From NCBI RefSeq assembly GCF_003286595.3, contig NZ_CP132985.1:682001-746000 (forward strand): DNA of 64,000 bases. Direction: 5' to 3'. The notes beneath the pieces are model-generated. The model did not search any database, had not been told where the DNA came from, and saw only the letters and a program-made list of their open reading frames with translations. Positions 47,135 through 55,186 of the stretch are shown in pieces; position 1 is the stretch's first letter, and every line of letters starts with the position of its first letter. The position numbers were made by a program, and so were the translations under genes. This DNA comes from Aerococcus mictus (GTDB lineage: Bacteria; Bacillota; Bacilli; Lactobacillales; Aerococcaceae).

Positions 47135-48229
47135 ATGCGAATCGTTTTATCTGGTGGTGGGACAGGCGGACATATTTATCCAGCCCTAGCACTGAGGAAA
47201 GAAATTTTAACGCAATACCCCCAAGCGGAATTCCTCTATATTGGAACAGAAAAGGGGCTTGAAGGGAAAATTGTTCCTAATTTGGGCATTGACTTTCAGA
47301 CGATTAGAATCCAGGGGCTAAAACGCTCACTTTCTTTTGACAATGTGCGCACTCTAGCCTACATGGTCAAAAGTATTCATCAATGTAAAAAATATTTAAA
47401 AGCTTTCCAACCAGATGTGGTGATTGGAACAGGTGGTTATGTTTGTGCACCGGTTCTTTACCAAGCCGCTAAGATGAAAATTCCAACGATTATTCATGAA
47501 CAAAATAGTGTTGCTGGGGTCACTAATAAGTTTCTCAGTCGCTATGTTGATAAAATTTGTATTTGCTATTCTGAGGTCAAGGAAGATTTTAAACATCACA
47601 ATAATAAGGTGGTCTTTACGGGAAACCCTAGGGCCCAAGAATTAGCTGGAGATTCTTCTCAAGTTGATTTAGAAAGTTTTCACTTAGATAATGACCTGCC
47701 TACAGTGCTTATATTTGGCGGAAGCCGGGGGGCACAACGGATCAATGAAGTGGTTTTGGACATGGTAGGTGAACTACAACACCGGTCCTATCAAAGTATC
47801 ATCGCCACTGGAGATATTTACTATGAGGATTGGCAAGCTCGCTTTCCTAATATGGAGAACTTTTCCAATGTTAGAATCCTGCCGTATATCAATAATATGC
47901 CTGAACTTATGCGTAAGGTAGACTTAGTTGTTTGTCGGAGTGGAGCAACGACGCTTACTGAACTGACGGCAGTCGGTACACCAAGTATCTTGATTCCTAG
48001 TCCTAATGTAACTAATAACCACCAACAGCATAACGCTGAAAGTTTGGTCAACAATCAGGCTGCCAAAATGATCCTAGAAAAAGACCTCAGCCCTAAACGC
48101 TTACTGCAAACTATTGATGAACTAATGACCAATCCGGGTAAGCGCATCCAAATGAGCCACCAAGCAAAAAACTTAGGCGTCCCTGATGCTAGTGATCGGA
48201 TTATTCAAGTCATTAAAGATCTGCTCTAA
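47135..48229 (+). CDS. murG: UDP-GlcNAc transferase MurG
   Basis: 364 residues of the GT28 family. MurG adds GlcNAc to lipid I to make lipid II at the cytoplasmic face. The N-terminal glycine-rich loops are SGGGTGGHIYPALAL and TGGYVCAPV, and the C-terminal donor domain has GGSRGAQRIN and CRSGATTLTE. The AAGGAG site is eight bases before the ATG. It sits between murD and divIB, ten or more bases from each. Complete and typical. Confidence 0.97.
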   Translation: MRIVLSGGGTGGHIYPALALRKEILTQYPQAEFLYIGTEKGLEGKIVPNLGIDFQTIRIQGLKRSLSFDNVRTLAYMVKSIHQCKKYLKAFQPDVVIGTGGYVCAPVLYQAAKMKIPTIIHEQNSVAGVTNKFLSRYVDKICICYSEVKEDFKHHNNKVVFTGNPRAQELAGDSSQVDLESFHLDNDLPTVLIFGGSRGAQRINEVVLDMVGELQHRSYQSIIATGDIYYEDWQARFPNMENFSNVRILPYINNMPELMRKVDLVVCRSGATTLTELTAVGTPSILIPSPNVTNNHQQHNAESLVNNQAAKMILEKDLSPKRLLQTIDELMTNPGKRIQMSHQAKNLGVPDASDRIIQVIKDLL

Positions 48230-48240
48230 AGGAGGTTATT

Positions 48241-49509
48241 ATGGTTGATTGGGATAAGGAAGCCCGACGCTTTCGTCAACGGCGTCAAGAGGCCGAGAAG
48301 CAGGAAGAATTGGCCTCAAGTGAAGGGCAAGCCGATGAGTCCAGTGATGACCCTGGACTAAGTCAAGTGCATCCGCAAAAACACTTAGGGCTAAAAGATA
48401 AGCAACAAGGCCTGCCAAATGAAGAAGAGGGAAAGGGCGAAGATTCCACTAAAGATCAAGAGCAAAAGCACAAAAAGACTTTTAATTATAGAAAGTATAT
48501 CAATTGGACCTATTTATCCCGGTCAAAGAACAAAAAAGTGCAGTTAAAATCAGTCTCGTGGGCACGATTGATTTTAGCTGCTGCTTTCCTTTTTATGATT
48601 ATTTTTAGTGTCCTTTGGCTTTCACCACTTAACCGTATCGCTGCAATTGAAGTAAGTGGGAATAATATTGTCCCCCAAGAGCAGATTCTCTATGGATCAG
48701 GCTTACGGGAAAATATGACCTATCTAGGGATTGAATCAAAAACCGGGGTGGTGGATAACCGCTTAAAACAATTGTTCCCCAGTGTCCGCAGTGTTCAGCT
48801 GAATGCTAAGGGAAATCGAACGGTCGAAGTTAATGTCCAAGAATTCCGTGCCATTGGCTATGTGAAGAAACAAGATTTTTATTATCCCGTTTTGGAAAAT
48901 CATATTATTCTTGATGGGGCTATTCCTTATCTTGACCAGGATATTCCCCTCTTTACGAGTTTTGAAGACCAAGAACTTCTTCACCTGGCCAACCAACTTT
49001 CCAAATTGTCTGATGACTTACTGGCTAAGATTAATGAGGTTGTGAATATTAGCGATGATAATTACCCTAACCATATTGCTTTAAAAATGGAAGATGGTAA
49101 TATCGTGGTAGGTTTTATCGATAGTATCGCTGACCGGATGCAGTATTATGAGCAAATCGTTAGTGAATTAGAAGGAAAAACCGGGGTAATTAATATGGAA
49201 GTAGGGAGCTATTTCCAAGAAAAGAATCCCCTCAACGATCCTTTTGTGAGTCCGGAGGAAAAAGCTTCCTACCAAGAAAAAGTGGACCAGGTAAAGGAAA
49301 AGTCTAAAGAAAAGCAGTCAAAGGCTGATAAGCATAGCAGCGAGTCTAAGCCAGGAGATAAACCTAAGCCAAGAGGAGAGCAAAGCGGAGCAAGTGAGGA
49401 AGGGACTTCTTCACAAAGGCAAACTAGTAGTCAGTCCAACCCTAGACCCGGCACTAATTCGAGCCAGCAGTCATCAACAGTGACTCAGACTAGGTCAAGT
49501 AATTCTTAG
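48241..49509 (+). CDS. divIB: Cell division protein DivIB/FtsQ
   Basis: 422 residues. A highly charged cytoplasmic region (about 1-100) precedes one membrane helix (ARLILAAAFLFMIIFSVLWL). The POTRA domain follows (IAAIEVSGNNIVPQEQIL), then the beta domain (to about 335) and a long Lys/Ser/Gln/Pro-rich tail (about 340-422). DivIB stabilises the FtsL-DivIC complex at the septum. Both the cytoplasmic region and the C-terminal tail are longer than in Bacillus DivIB (263 residues), a pattern known in cocci. The AAAGGAGG site is strong. The 209-base gap after it holds the ftsA promoter candidate. Confidence 0.93.
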   Translation: MVDWDKEARRFRQRRQEAEKQEELASSEGQADESSDDPGLSQVHPQKHLGLKDKQQGLPNEEEGKGEDSTKDQEQKHKKTFNYRKYINWTYLSRSKNKKVQLKSVSWARLILAAAFLFMIIFSVLWLSPLNRIAAIEVSGNNIVPQEQILYGSGLRENMTYLGIESKTGVVDNRLKQLFPSVRSVQLNAKGNRTVEVNVQEFRAIGYVKKQDFYYPVLENHIILDGAIPYLDQDIPLFTSFEDQELLHLANQLSKLSDDLLAKINEVVNISDDNYPNHIALKMEDGNIVVGFIDSIADRMQYYEQIVSELEGKTGVINMEVGSYFQEKNPLNDPFVSPEEKASYQEKVDQVKEKSKEKQSKADKHSSESKPGDKPKPRGEQSGASEEGTSSQRQTSSQSNPRPGTNSSQQSSTVTQTRSSNS

Positions 49510-49652
49510 AATTTATCTATTAAATTGGATTGAAAAAACGGACATGTCTCTTATACAATGATTAAAAACAATTAATAGTCCTATTTGCTGGCCAAGTGGT
49601 AGAAGTAAAAAGGCCGATTACTAACAAATTCGTTTCGTCTTAATAGGATTTA

Positions 49653-49661
49653 TGTTAAAAT
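49653..49661 (+). promoter_or_regulatory. Possible ftsA promoter (extended -10)
   Basis: TGTTAAAAT lies 58 bases before ftsA with a poor -35 match. A separate ftsAZ promoter would be expected here, but the match is modest. Confidence 0.4.
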
Positions 49662-49718
49662 TAATTGCGATATAGTCATATCTAATACTTATAGAATTAA
49701 ATAGGAGGTTTCAATCAT

Positions 49719-51101
49719 ATGGTTCAACCCAAAACATATGTAGGATTAGACATTGGAACCACTTCCGTCAAAGTCGTTGTTGCCGAAAATGTTAATCAAC
49801 GTTTAAATATTATCGGTGTTGGTAGTCAACGCTCTGAAGGCCTAAGCCGAGGAGTTATTGTTGATATTGATAAAACCGTCGAAGCGATTAGAAGTGCAGT
49901 AAACCAAGCCGAACAGAAAGCTAACATACAAATTGATCGAGTGGTTGTCGGCGTTCCAAGTAATCAAATTAATATTGAACCTTGTTACGGAATGATTGCC
50001 GTTTCAGGAGAAAATCGAGAAATCACCGACAAGGACGTCTACAATGTCTTATCAGCAGCTAAAGTGAGAGCTGTACCCCCCGAGAGAGAAATTATATCAG
50101 TTGTTCCTGAAGAATTTATCGTTGATGGTTTTGATGGCATTCGCGACCCACGTGGTATGATTGGCGTTCGTTTAGAATTATACGCCAGCATGATCACCGG
50201 GCCCAAAACCATCATTCACAACATTAAACGTTGTGTTGATAAAGCTGGTCTCATTGTTGATGACCTAGTTGTTCAACCCTTGGCCAATGGTCAAGTGGCC
50301 TTATCTGAAGATGAACGCGATTTTGGAACTATTATCATCGACATGGGTGGCGGGCAATCTACAGCCAGTGTGATTCATGAAGGTCAATTAAAATTCTCTT
50401 ATGTTGATCAAGAAGGTGGAGAATATGTTTCAAAAGATATTTCCACTATACTCAATACGACTTTAGAAAATGCTGAACGTATTAAATTAGAATATGGCTA
50501 CGCAAAATCAGACGTTACCAGTCCTGATGAATATTTCCCAGTTGAAACGATCGGGAAAAAAGACCCTGTTCGTGTTGATGAACAGTATCTTGCAGAAATT
50601 ATTGAAGCACGTTTACAACAAATATTTGAAACGCTAAAGAAAGCCTTAGACCAAGTGGAAGCCTTTGAACTTCCTGGAGGAGTTGTGATCACCGGAGGAG
50701 CCGCTTCCTTACCAGGTTTAGTTGATTTGGCTGAGGAAATGTTTGGAACGGATGTTAGATTCTATATTCCTGAACAAGTTGGCCTAAGAAATCCAAGCTT
50801 TACAACAGCATATGGCGTTGTGGCTTATGCAGCTAAGCTACCAGATATTTATCATGTTGCTCAAGGAAAGACCCATTCTGTAAACAGTAATCAAAGTAAA
50901 CCAAGTTACCAAGCTTCCAATCAAGCCCTTCATCAAGAGGCAGTTGTGGATGAACCAACTTATAAGGATTCTGTAACGAATGATGAGCGTGATGTTTATG
51001 CAACAGCTGAAGATGCTGGTCAAGAGTATCAAGATGACAACCAAGAAGATGAAGGATTCTTACAAAAAATACGTCAAGTTTTTGATGATATGTTTAGTTA
51101 A
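49719..51101 (+). CDS. ftsA: Cell division protein FtsA
   Basis: 460 residues of the actin-like FtsA, which anchors FtsZ to the membrane. The nucleotide sites read YVGLDIGTTSVKVVVAE (phosphate 1), IIIDMGGGQSTAS (phosphate 2) and VVITGGAASLPGLVDLAEEMF (adenosine). After a flexible Gln/Asp-rich linker (about 385-445), the protein ends in an amphipathic helix (FLQKIRQVFDDMFS) that binds the membrane. AGGAGG lies nine bases before the ATG. It is followed by ftsZ after 32 bases. All expected elements are present. Confidence 0.97.
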   Translation: MVQPKTYVGLDIGTTSVKVVVAENVNQRLNIIGVGSQRSEGLSRGVIVDIDKTVEAIRSAVNQAEQKANIQIDRVVVGVPSNQINIEPCYGMIAVSGENREITDKDVYNVLSAAKVRAVPPEREIISVVPEEFIVDGFDGIRDPRGMIGVRLELYASMITGPKTIIHNIKRCVDKAGLIVDDLVVQPLANGQVALSEDERDFGTIIIDMGGGQSTASVIHEGQLKFSYVDQEGGEYVSKDISTILNTTLENAERIKLEYGYAKSDVTSPDEYFPVETIGKKDPVRVDEQYLAEIIEARLQQIFETLKKALDQVEAFELPGGVVITGGAASLPGLVDLAEEMFGTDVRFYIPEQVGLRNPSFTTAYGVVAYAAKLPDIYHVAQGKTHSVNSNQSKPSYQASNQALHQEAVVDEPTYKDSVTNDERDVYATAEDAGQEYQDDNQEDEGFLQKIRQVFDDMFS

Positions 51102-51133
51102 GAGGGAATTGCTTATAAATAGGAGGATTAACT

Positions 51134-52423
51134 ATGGATTTAGAATTTGATAATACTGCAGAATACAACAATAACGCTAACATCAAGGTCATTGGTGTTG
51201 GTGGTGGGGGTAACAATGCTGTTAACCGCATGATCGATGAAGGCGTTAAGGGTGTTGAATTTATTGTTGCTAATACTGATACCCAAGCCTTGGCTAACTC
51301 TAAAGCAGATGCAAAGATTCACTTAGGTCCTAAAGTGACCCGTGGTCTTGGTGCTGGGGCCCAACCAGAAGTAGGGCAAAAAGCCGCTGAAGAAAGTGAA
51401 GACCAAATTCGCGAAGCACTAGAAGGTGCTGATTTAATCTTTATTACCGCTGGTATGGGTGGTGGTACTGGTACCGGTGCTGCTCCAATTGTTGCTCGTA
51501 TTGCTAAGGAAGACTTAGGTGCTTTAACCGTTGGGGTAGTTACCCGCCCATTCACCTTTGAAGGCCCTAAACGTGGTCGTGCAGCAGCAGAAGGTATTGC
51601 CAACATGAAGGAATATGTGGATACCTTAGTGACCATTTCTAACAACCGCTTATTAGAAATTGTTGATAAGAAAACCCCAATGCGGGAAGCCTTTGGTGAA
51701 GCGGACAATGTCTTACGCCAAGGGGTTCAAGGAATTTCTGACTTGATTACCTCACCCGGCTATGTGAACTTGGACTTTGCTGACGTGCGTACCGTGATGC
51801 AAGACCAAGGGACAGCCTTAATGGGCATTGGTACAGCAAGCGGGGAAAACCGTACGGCTGAAGCAACCAAGAAGGCCATTTCTTCACCATTATTAGAAGT
51901 ATCCATTGATGGGGCTGAACAAATTCTCTTGAATATTTCTGGTGGAGAAGACCTAACCCTATTTGAAGCCCAAGACGCTGCTGAAATCGTTGGTGCGGCT
52001 TCTTCTAGCGAAGTGAACATCATTTTTGGTACCACTATTAATGATCGTTTAGATGACGAAGTGGTGGTAACCGTTATTGCTACCGGGATTGATCCTGAAC
52101 GTCGCCAAGAAAAACAACGTAAGGCAAAAAAGCAACGTCCCGTTAGCCAAGCAACACCAAATTATCAAGACCAAGCCTTTCAAAATCAAGGACAAGCCAG
52201 AAATTTAGGTAATCGTCCCGAATACTTTGAAGAAAAACAAGTTCCAAATAACCAAGCTTTCCAAAACCGCCAAGGGCAAGTAAACCAAGAGCCTTGGAAT
52301 GATTCAGGACGTAATTATGGTGGCCAAGACCCACGCTACCAACAAGACAACCGCTTTACTGATAACGTTAGTGAAGATGATGAGTTAGACACACCACCAT
52401 TCTTTAGAAAGCGTCGTCGTTAA
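51134..52423 (+). CDS. ftsZ: Cell division protein FtsZ
   Basis: 429 residues of the tubulin-like GTPase that forms the Z ring. The GTP signature is [10 protein letters not shown], with [17 protein letters not shown] at the N-terminus and the T7 loop region [11 protein letters not shown]. The globular part ends near residue 320. A Gln/Asn-rich linker (about 325-410) then leads to the C-terminal recruitment peptide, here [14 protein letters not shown]. The AGGAGG site is eight bases before the ATG. It partners FtsA, EzrA (also in this window) and usually SepF, whose gene is missing from its normal place downstream. Confidence 0.98.
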   Translation: MDLEFDNTAEYNNNANIKVIGVGGGGNNAVNRMIDEGVKGVEFIVANTDTQALANSKADAKIHLGPKVTRGLGAGAQPEVGQKAAEESEDQIREALEGADLIFITAGMGGGTGTGAAPIVARIAKEDLGALTVGVVTRPFTFEGPKRGRAAAEGIANMKEYVDTLVTISNNRLLEIVDKKTPMREAFGEADNVLRQGVQGISDLITSPGYVNLDFADVRTVMQDQGTALMGIGTASGENRTAEATKKAISSPLLEVSIDGAEQILLNISGGEDLTLFEAQDAAEIVGAASSSEVNIIFGTTINDRLDDEVVVTVIATGIDPERRQEKQRKAKKQRPVSQATPNYQDQAFQNQGQARNLGNRPEYFEEKQVPNNQAFQNRQGQVNQEPWNDSGRNYGGQDPRYQQDNRFTDNVSEDDELDTPPFFRKRRR

Positions 52424-52427
52424 GATC

Positions 52428-53096
52428 ATGACGATTCAAGCCAATGTTAAACAAATTGAAGGTATCATAGAGGATACTAAGCAATCAGCGTGTTCTTCAA
52501 ACAAGGTCACGCTGATTTGCGTTTCTAAATATCATAGTTCTGAAGAGGCCATGGCAGTATACCATTGTGGCATCCGTCACTTTGCAGAAAATTATGTCCA
52601 AGGCTTATTAGCTAAAAAAGCAGCTATGCCGGATGATGTGATTTGGCATTTAATCGGTCCCTTGCAGTCACGAAAGGTCAAAGAGGTTATTAATGAAATT
52701 GACTATTACCATGCCTTAGACCGTATAAAGATAGCTAAAGAGATTGATAAGCGGGCGACTAAAGAGATTAAATGTTTTGTTGAAGTGAATATCTCCGGAG
52801 AGACTTCTAAACATGGTCTAACCAAGGAAGAAACCCTTCCCTTCATCGAACATTTAGCTGAATTTAAGAAAATCAAGGTAGTGGGTTTGATGACCATGGC
52901 TCCGAGTGCTGCCAGTGACTCAGAAGTTCAAGAAATTTTTAGACAATTGGCAAGCTTGCGTGACCAAGTTGCTGACCAACAATGGATGCACGCTCCTTGC
53001 ACCGAGCTTAGCATGGGAATGAGCCAAGACTATCCACTTGCCATTAAAGAAGGGGCCAGCTTTATTCGAGTAGGGTCAGCTTTCTTCAAAGACTAG
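52428..53096 (+). CDS. ylmE: YggS-family PLP homeostasis protein (YlmE)
   Basis: 222 residues of the alanine-racemase-like PLP-binding protein family (PLPBP, YggS, YlmE), which buffers pyridoxal phosphate and has no catalytic activity known. The PLP Lys is in LICVSKYHS (strand 1), with HLIGPLQSRKVK, FVEVNISGE and ELSMGMSQDYPLAI as family blocks. It begins four bases after ftsZ with no clear ribosome site, so translation is probably coupled. In Bacillus ylmD precedes and sepF follows; neither is here. Confidence 0.93.
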   Translation: MTIQANVKQIEGIIEDTKQSACSSNKVTLICVSKYHSSEEAMAVYHCGIRHFAENYVQGLLAKKAAMPDDVIWHLIGPLQSRKVKEVINEIDYYHALDRIKIAKEIDKRATKEIKCFVEVNISGETSKHGLTKEETLPFIEHLAEFKKIKVVGLMTMAPSAASDSEVQEIFRQLASLRDQVADQQWMHAPCTELSMGMSQDYPLAIKEGASFIRVGSAFFKD

Positions 53097-53116
53097 CCAA
53101 AAAGGTAGGAATGTTA

Positions 53117-53359
53117 ATGATTAATTTTATTCAAAATGTATTGCAAATATATATTTCTGTTATCATCGTTTGGGCACTTTTATCTTGGTTGCCAGGCGCT
53201 AGACAGAGTCGTTTGGGCCAATTATTGGACCGGATCGTCAGGCCCTATATTGACTGGTTCGAACGGATAATCCCACCGATCGGCGGCATTAGTTTTAGCC
53301 CTATTGTAGCCATCTTAGTCTTAGAACTAGCCATTAGTGGCTTAAATGTTTTACGCTAG
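53117..53359 (+). CDS. ylmG: YggT family membrane protein (YlmG)
   Basis: 80 residues with two membrane helices (about 5-25 and 55-75) and the family block VWALLSWLPGARQSRLGQLLDRIVRPY, whose conserved core is RPYIDWFERIIPPIGG. YlmG/YggT proteins are small membrane proteins near ftsZ and, in plastids, affect nucleoid and thylakoid organisation; a precise bacterial role is not set. ATG 53117 is preferred (GGTAGGA six bases upstream); ATG 53111 would add two residues. It directly follows ylmE where sepF would be expected. Confidence 0.85.
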   Translation: MINFIQNVLQIYISVIIVWALLSWLPGARQSRLGQLLDRIVRPYIDWFERIIPPIGGISFSPIVAILVLELAISGLNVLR

Positions 53360-53376
53360 AAGGACTGTTATTTGAG

Positions 53377-54162
53377 ATGACCGATTCGACTTTGATGCAT
53401 TTCTTGCCGAGTGAGGCGGATTTTGTTGACCAGGTGATTAATTGGAAAAACCGAGTGTCTGCATCTTTTCAACCTTTTTTAAGCCACTTTTTGGATCCTA
53501 GAGAGCAGGCCATTGTCTATTCCCTCATTGGTAAGGATGAAGACCTACAGGTTAAAGATTTTGGCGGTTATCCTCAAGCTGAAATGCGCCGGATGATCAT
53601 TGCCCCTCGCTATGAGGAGGTCAATGACAGTGATTTTAACATTAGTTTGATTCAGATTAATTATGCCGTCAAGTTCAACCATATTGAACATCGCCAAGTC
53701 CTAGGAACTTTACTGGGGGAAGGTTTACAAAGAAATCGAATTGGCGATATCATTCACTCTGACTTGGACTGGCAATTTTTTATTGATGCTTCTCTCACTG
53801 ACTTTGTAAACAGTCAAATTCAACGTATTGGAAAAGTCAGTGTTAAATTAGAAGCCATCGATTTTGCTGATCGGATCCAAGTGGAAGACCCTTGGCAGCC
53901 TTTGGAAAGGTCACTAACCTCCTTTCGCATGGACTTGGTTTTAAGCGAGGGCTTTAACTTGTCGCGGTCAAAGGTAAAATCAGCCATTGAAGCTGGTTTA
54001 GTGAAATACAATTGGATGCCCTTAACCAACAGTGCTCAAACAGTGTCTGAAGGAGATATTTTATCGCTTAGACATCATGGGCGGCTGCGCCTAGACAAGG
54101 TGCTTAAGGTCAGCAAAAAGGGCAAGTATCGGGTACAATTAAGTCGTTTAGAAAATCGCTAG
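53377..54162 (+). CDS. ylmH: S4-domain RNA-binding protein YlmH
   Basis: 261 residues. The C-terminal S4 domain (about 185-250, with MDLVLSEGFNLSRSKVKSAI) is an RNA-binding fold; the N-terminal region is YlmH-specific (REQAIVYSLIGKDEDLQVKDFGG). In B. subtilis YlmH binds tRNA-obstructed 50S particles in ribosome-associated quality control and is linked by position to division genes. The same placement before divIVA is seen here. Translation probably starts at ATG 53377; AAGGA lies eleven bases upstream. Confidence 0.9.
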   Translation: MTDSTLMHFLPSEADFVDQVINWKNRVSASFQPFLSHFLDPREQAIVYSLIGKDEDLQVKDFGGYPQAEMRRMIIAPRYEEVNDSDFNISLIQINYAVKFNHIEHRQVLGTLLGEGLQRNRIGDIIHSDLDWQFFIDASLTDFVNSQIQRIGKVSVKLEAIDFADRIQVEDPWQPLERSLTSFRMDLVLSEGFNLSRSKVKSAIEAGLVKYNWMPLTNSAQTVSEGDILSLRHHGRLRLDKVLKVSKKGKYRVQLSRLENR

Positions 54163-54175
54163 GAGGTTACTTTCG

Positions 54176-54868
54176 ATGCAAGCTAAACAAGTGAGAGAAA
54201 AAACATTTAATAGCAAAATGCGGGGTTATGATAAAAAAGAGGTCGACGCTTATCTTAAAGAGCTTTCCATGGTCATGGATAATCTGGAGACCAATAACCA
54301 ATATTTGCAACAGGAATTATACGATGTCAATAACCAACTCGATGAATATCGTGAACGAGAAGCCTCAGTGAATCGGTCTATAGTCGTTGCCCAACAAGCC
54401 GCTGACCGGGTGCGCGCGGATAGCTTGAATGAGGCTGATCTTATTATTCAAAAAGCCGAATCGGAAGCCCAAAAACTCCTACAAACGGCAGCGGATAAAG
54501 CCAATACCATTGTTAAAGAGAAATCACGGCTCAGGGAAATGTCGCGCTATTACATCTTCCAAATGCAAGGCTTGATTAATAATGCAAAAGAAGTTTTAGA
54601 TGATCCGCAATGGGAGGAACTCTTTGCAGATCAAGAAGAAGAAAAAGTTGAGACACCGGTATTGGACGAAGTCCTAGCTGGGGAGAACTTCCAGGTACGC
54701 AACCAGGAAGCTGACCAACTCTACCAAGAAGCTTTGGATGAGGCTAAGCATAAACAAGCGCAAAAAGAATTTTTTGACCAAGCTTCTGGAGACCAACCTG
54801 CCCAAATGCCTGAGGAGGCACAAAAACTATTTGATGAAGAAGCTGAGAAGCTGGATAGCGATAATTAG
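54176..54868 (+). CDS. divIVA: Cell division protein DivIVA
   Basis: 230 residues. The N-terminal lipid-binding domain has VREKTFNSKMRGYDKKEVDAYL, the usual GYD..EVD start. A long coiled coil follows (about 30-140, including NQYLQQELYDVNNQLD). The acidic C-terminal third (about 150-230) is unlike Bacillus and fits other cocci. DivIVA marks negatively curved membrane at the septum and organises division and wall synthesis. AGGAGG precedes the ATG. A T-box leader for ileS follows, so a terminator function for divIVA readthrough is supplied by that element. Confidence 0.95.
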   Translation: MQAKQVREKTFNSKMRGYDKKEVDAYLKELSMVMDNLETNNQYLQQELYDVNNQLDEYREREASVNRSIVVAQQAADRVRADSLNEADLIIQKAESEAQKLLQTAADKANTIVKEKSRLREMSRYYIFQMQGLINNAKEVLDDPQWEELFADQEEEKVETPVLDEVLAGENFQVRNQEADQLYQEALDEAKHKQAQKEFFDQASGDQPAQMPEEAQKLFDEEAEKLDSDN

Positions 54869-54896
54869 AACTGAGCAAATGGGCGTTATTTTGAAG

Positions 54897-54925
54897 TTGA
54901 AAATTTAGCTTTTCTTGCGTATAAT
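54897..54925 (+). promoter_or_regulatory. ileS leader promoter
   Basis: TTGAAA and TATAAT are exactly 17 bases apart, just downstream of divIVA, at the head of the T-box leader. Confidence 0.8.
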
Positions 54926-55160
54926 TGATTGCAATAAGATTTACAACAGAACACGGTTTAGGGTACTTTAGTGTGAGCGAGTCTATGTGGGGTGTGAGAT
55001 AGATGATTAAAGCCTTAGATTATCATCTGTTGACCTGTTTGGCTGAACATGTAGAGTAAGCTGGGCCGTTAGTTGCGTTAAGACTTTAAGGCAGAACTTT
55101 ATCTGTAAAATTGGGTGGTACCACGAGCACACATCGTCCCTTTGGGCGGTGTGTTTTTTT
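54926..55160 (+). ncRNA. T-box riboswitch, isoleucine type
   Basis: The gap 54869-55186 is a T-box leader. The conserved TGGGTGGTACCACG is at 55112-55125. The terminator stem ACACATCGTCCC with GGGCGGTGTGT has one bulged T and is followed by a T-run. Upstream Stem I sequence contains ATC triplets at 55022-55027, candidates for the Ile specifier; I could not fold it fully by eye. Uncharged tRNA-Ile would stabilise the antiterminator and raise ileS expression. Cognate amino acid is inferred mainly from the gene controlled. Confidence 0.9.
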
Positions 55161-55186
55161 ATTTTAATGAGAGGAAGCAATTGTTT

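Noticed and set aside
51319..51708. Minus-strand open frame of 129 codons inside ftsZ
   Set aside because: A shadow of ftsZ codon use in the opposite frame; composition is Ser/Pro-rich and no ribosome site was seen.
55115..55186. Extension of IleS upstream of 55187
   Set aside because: The frame runs back through the T-box and terminator, which must be leader RNA; no family sequence there.
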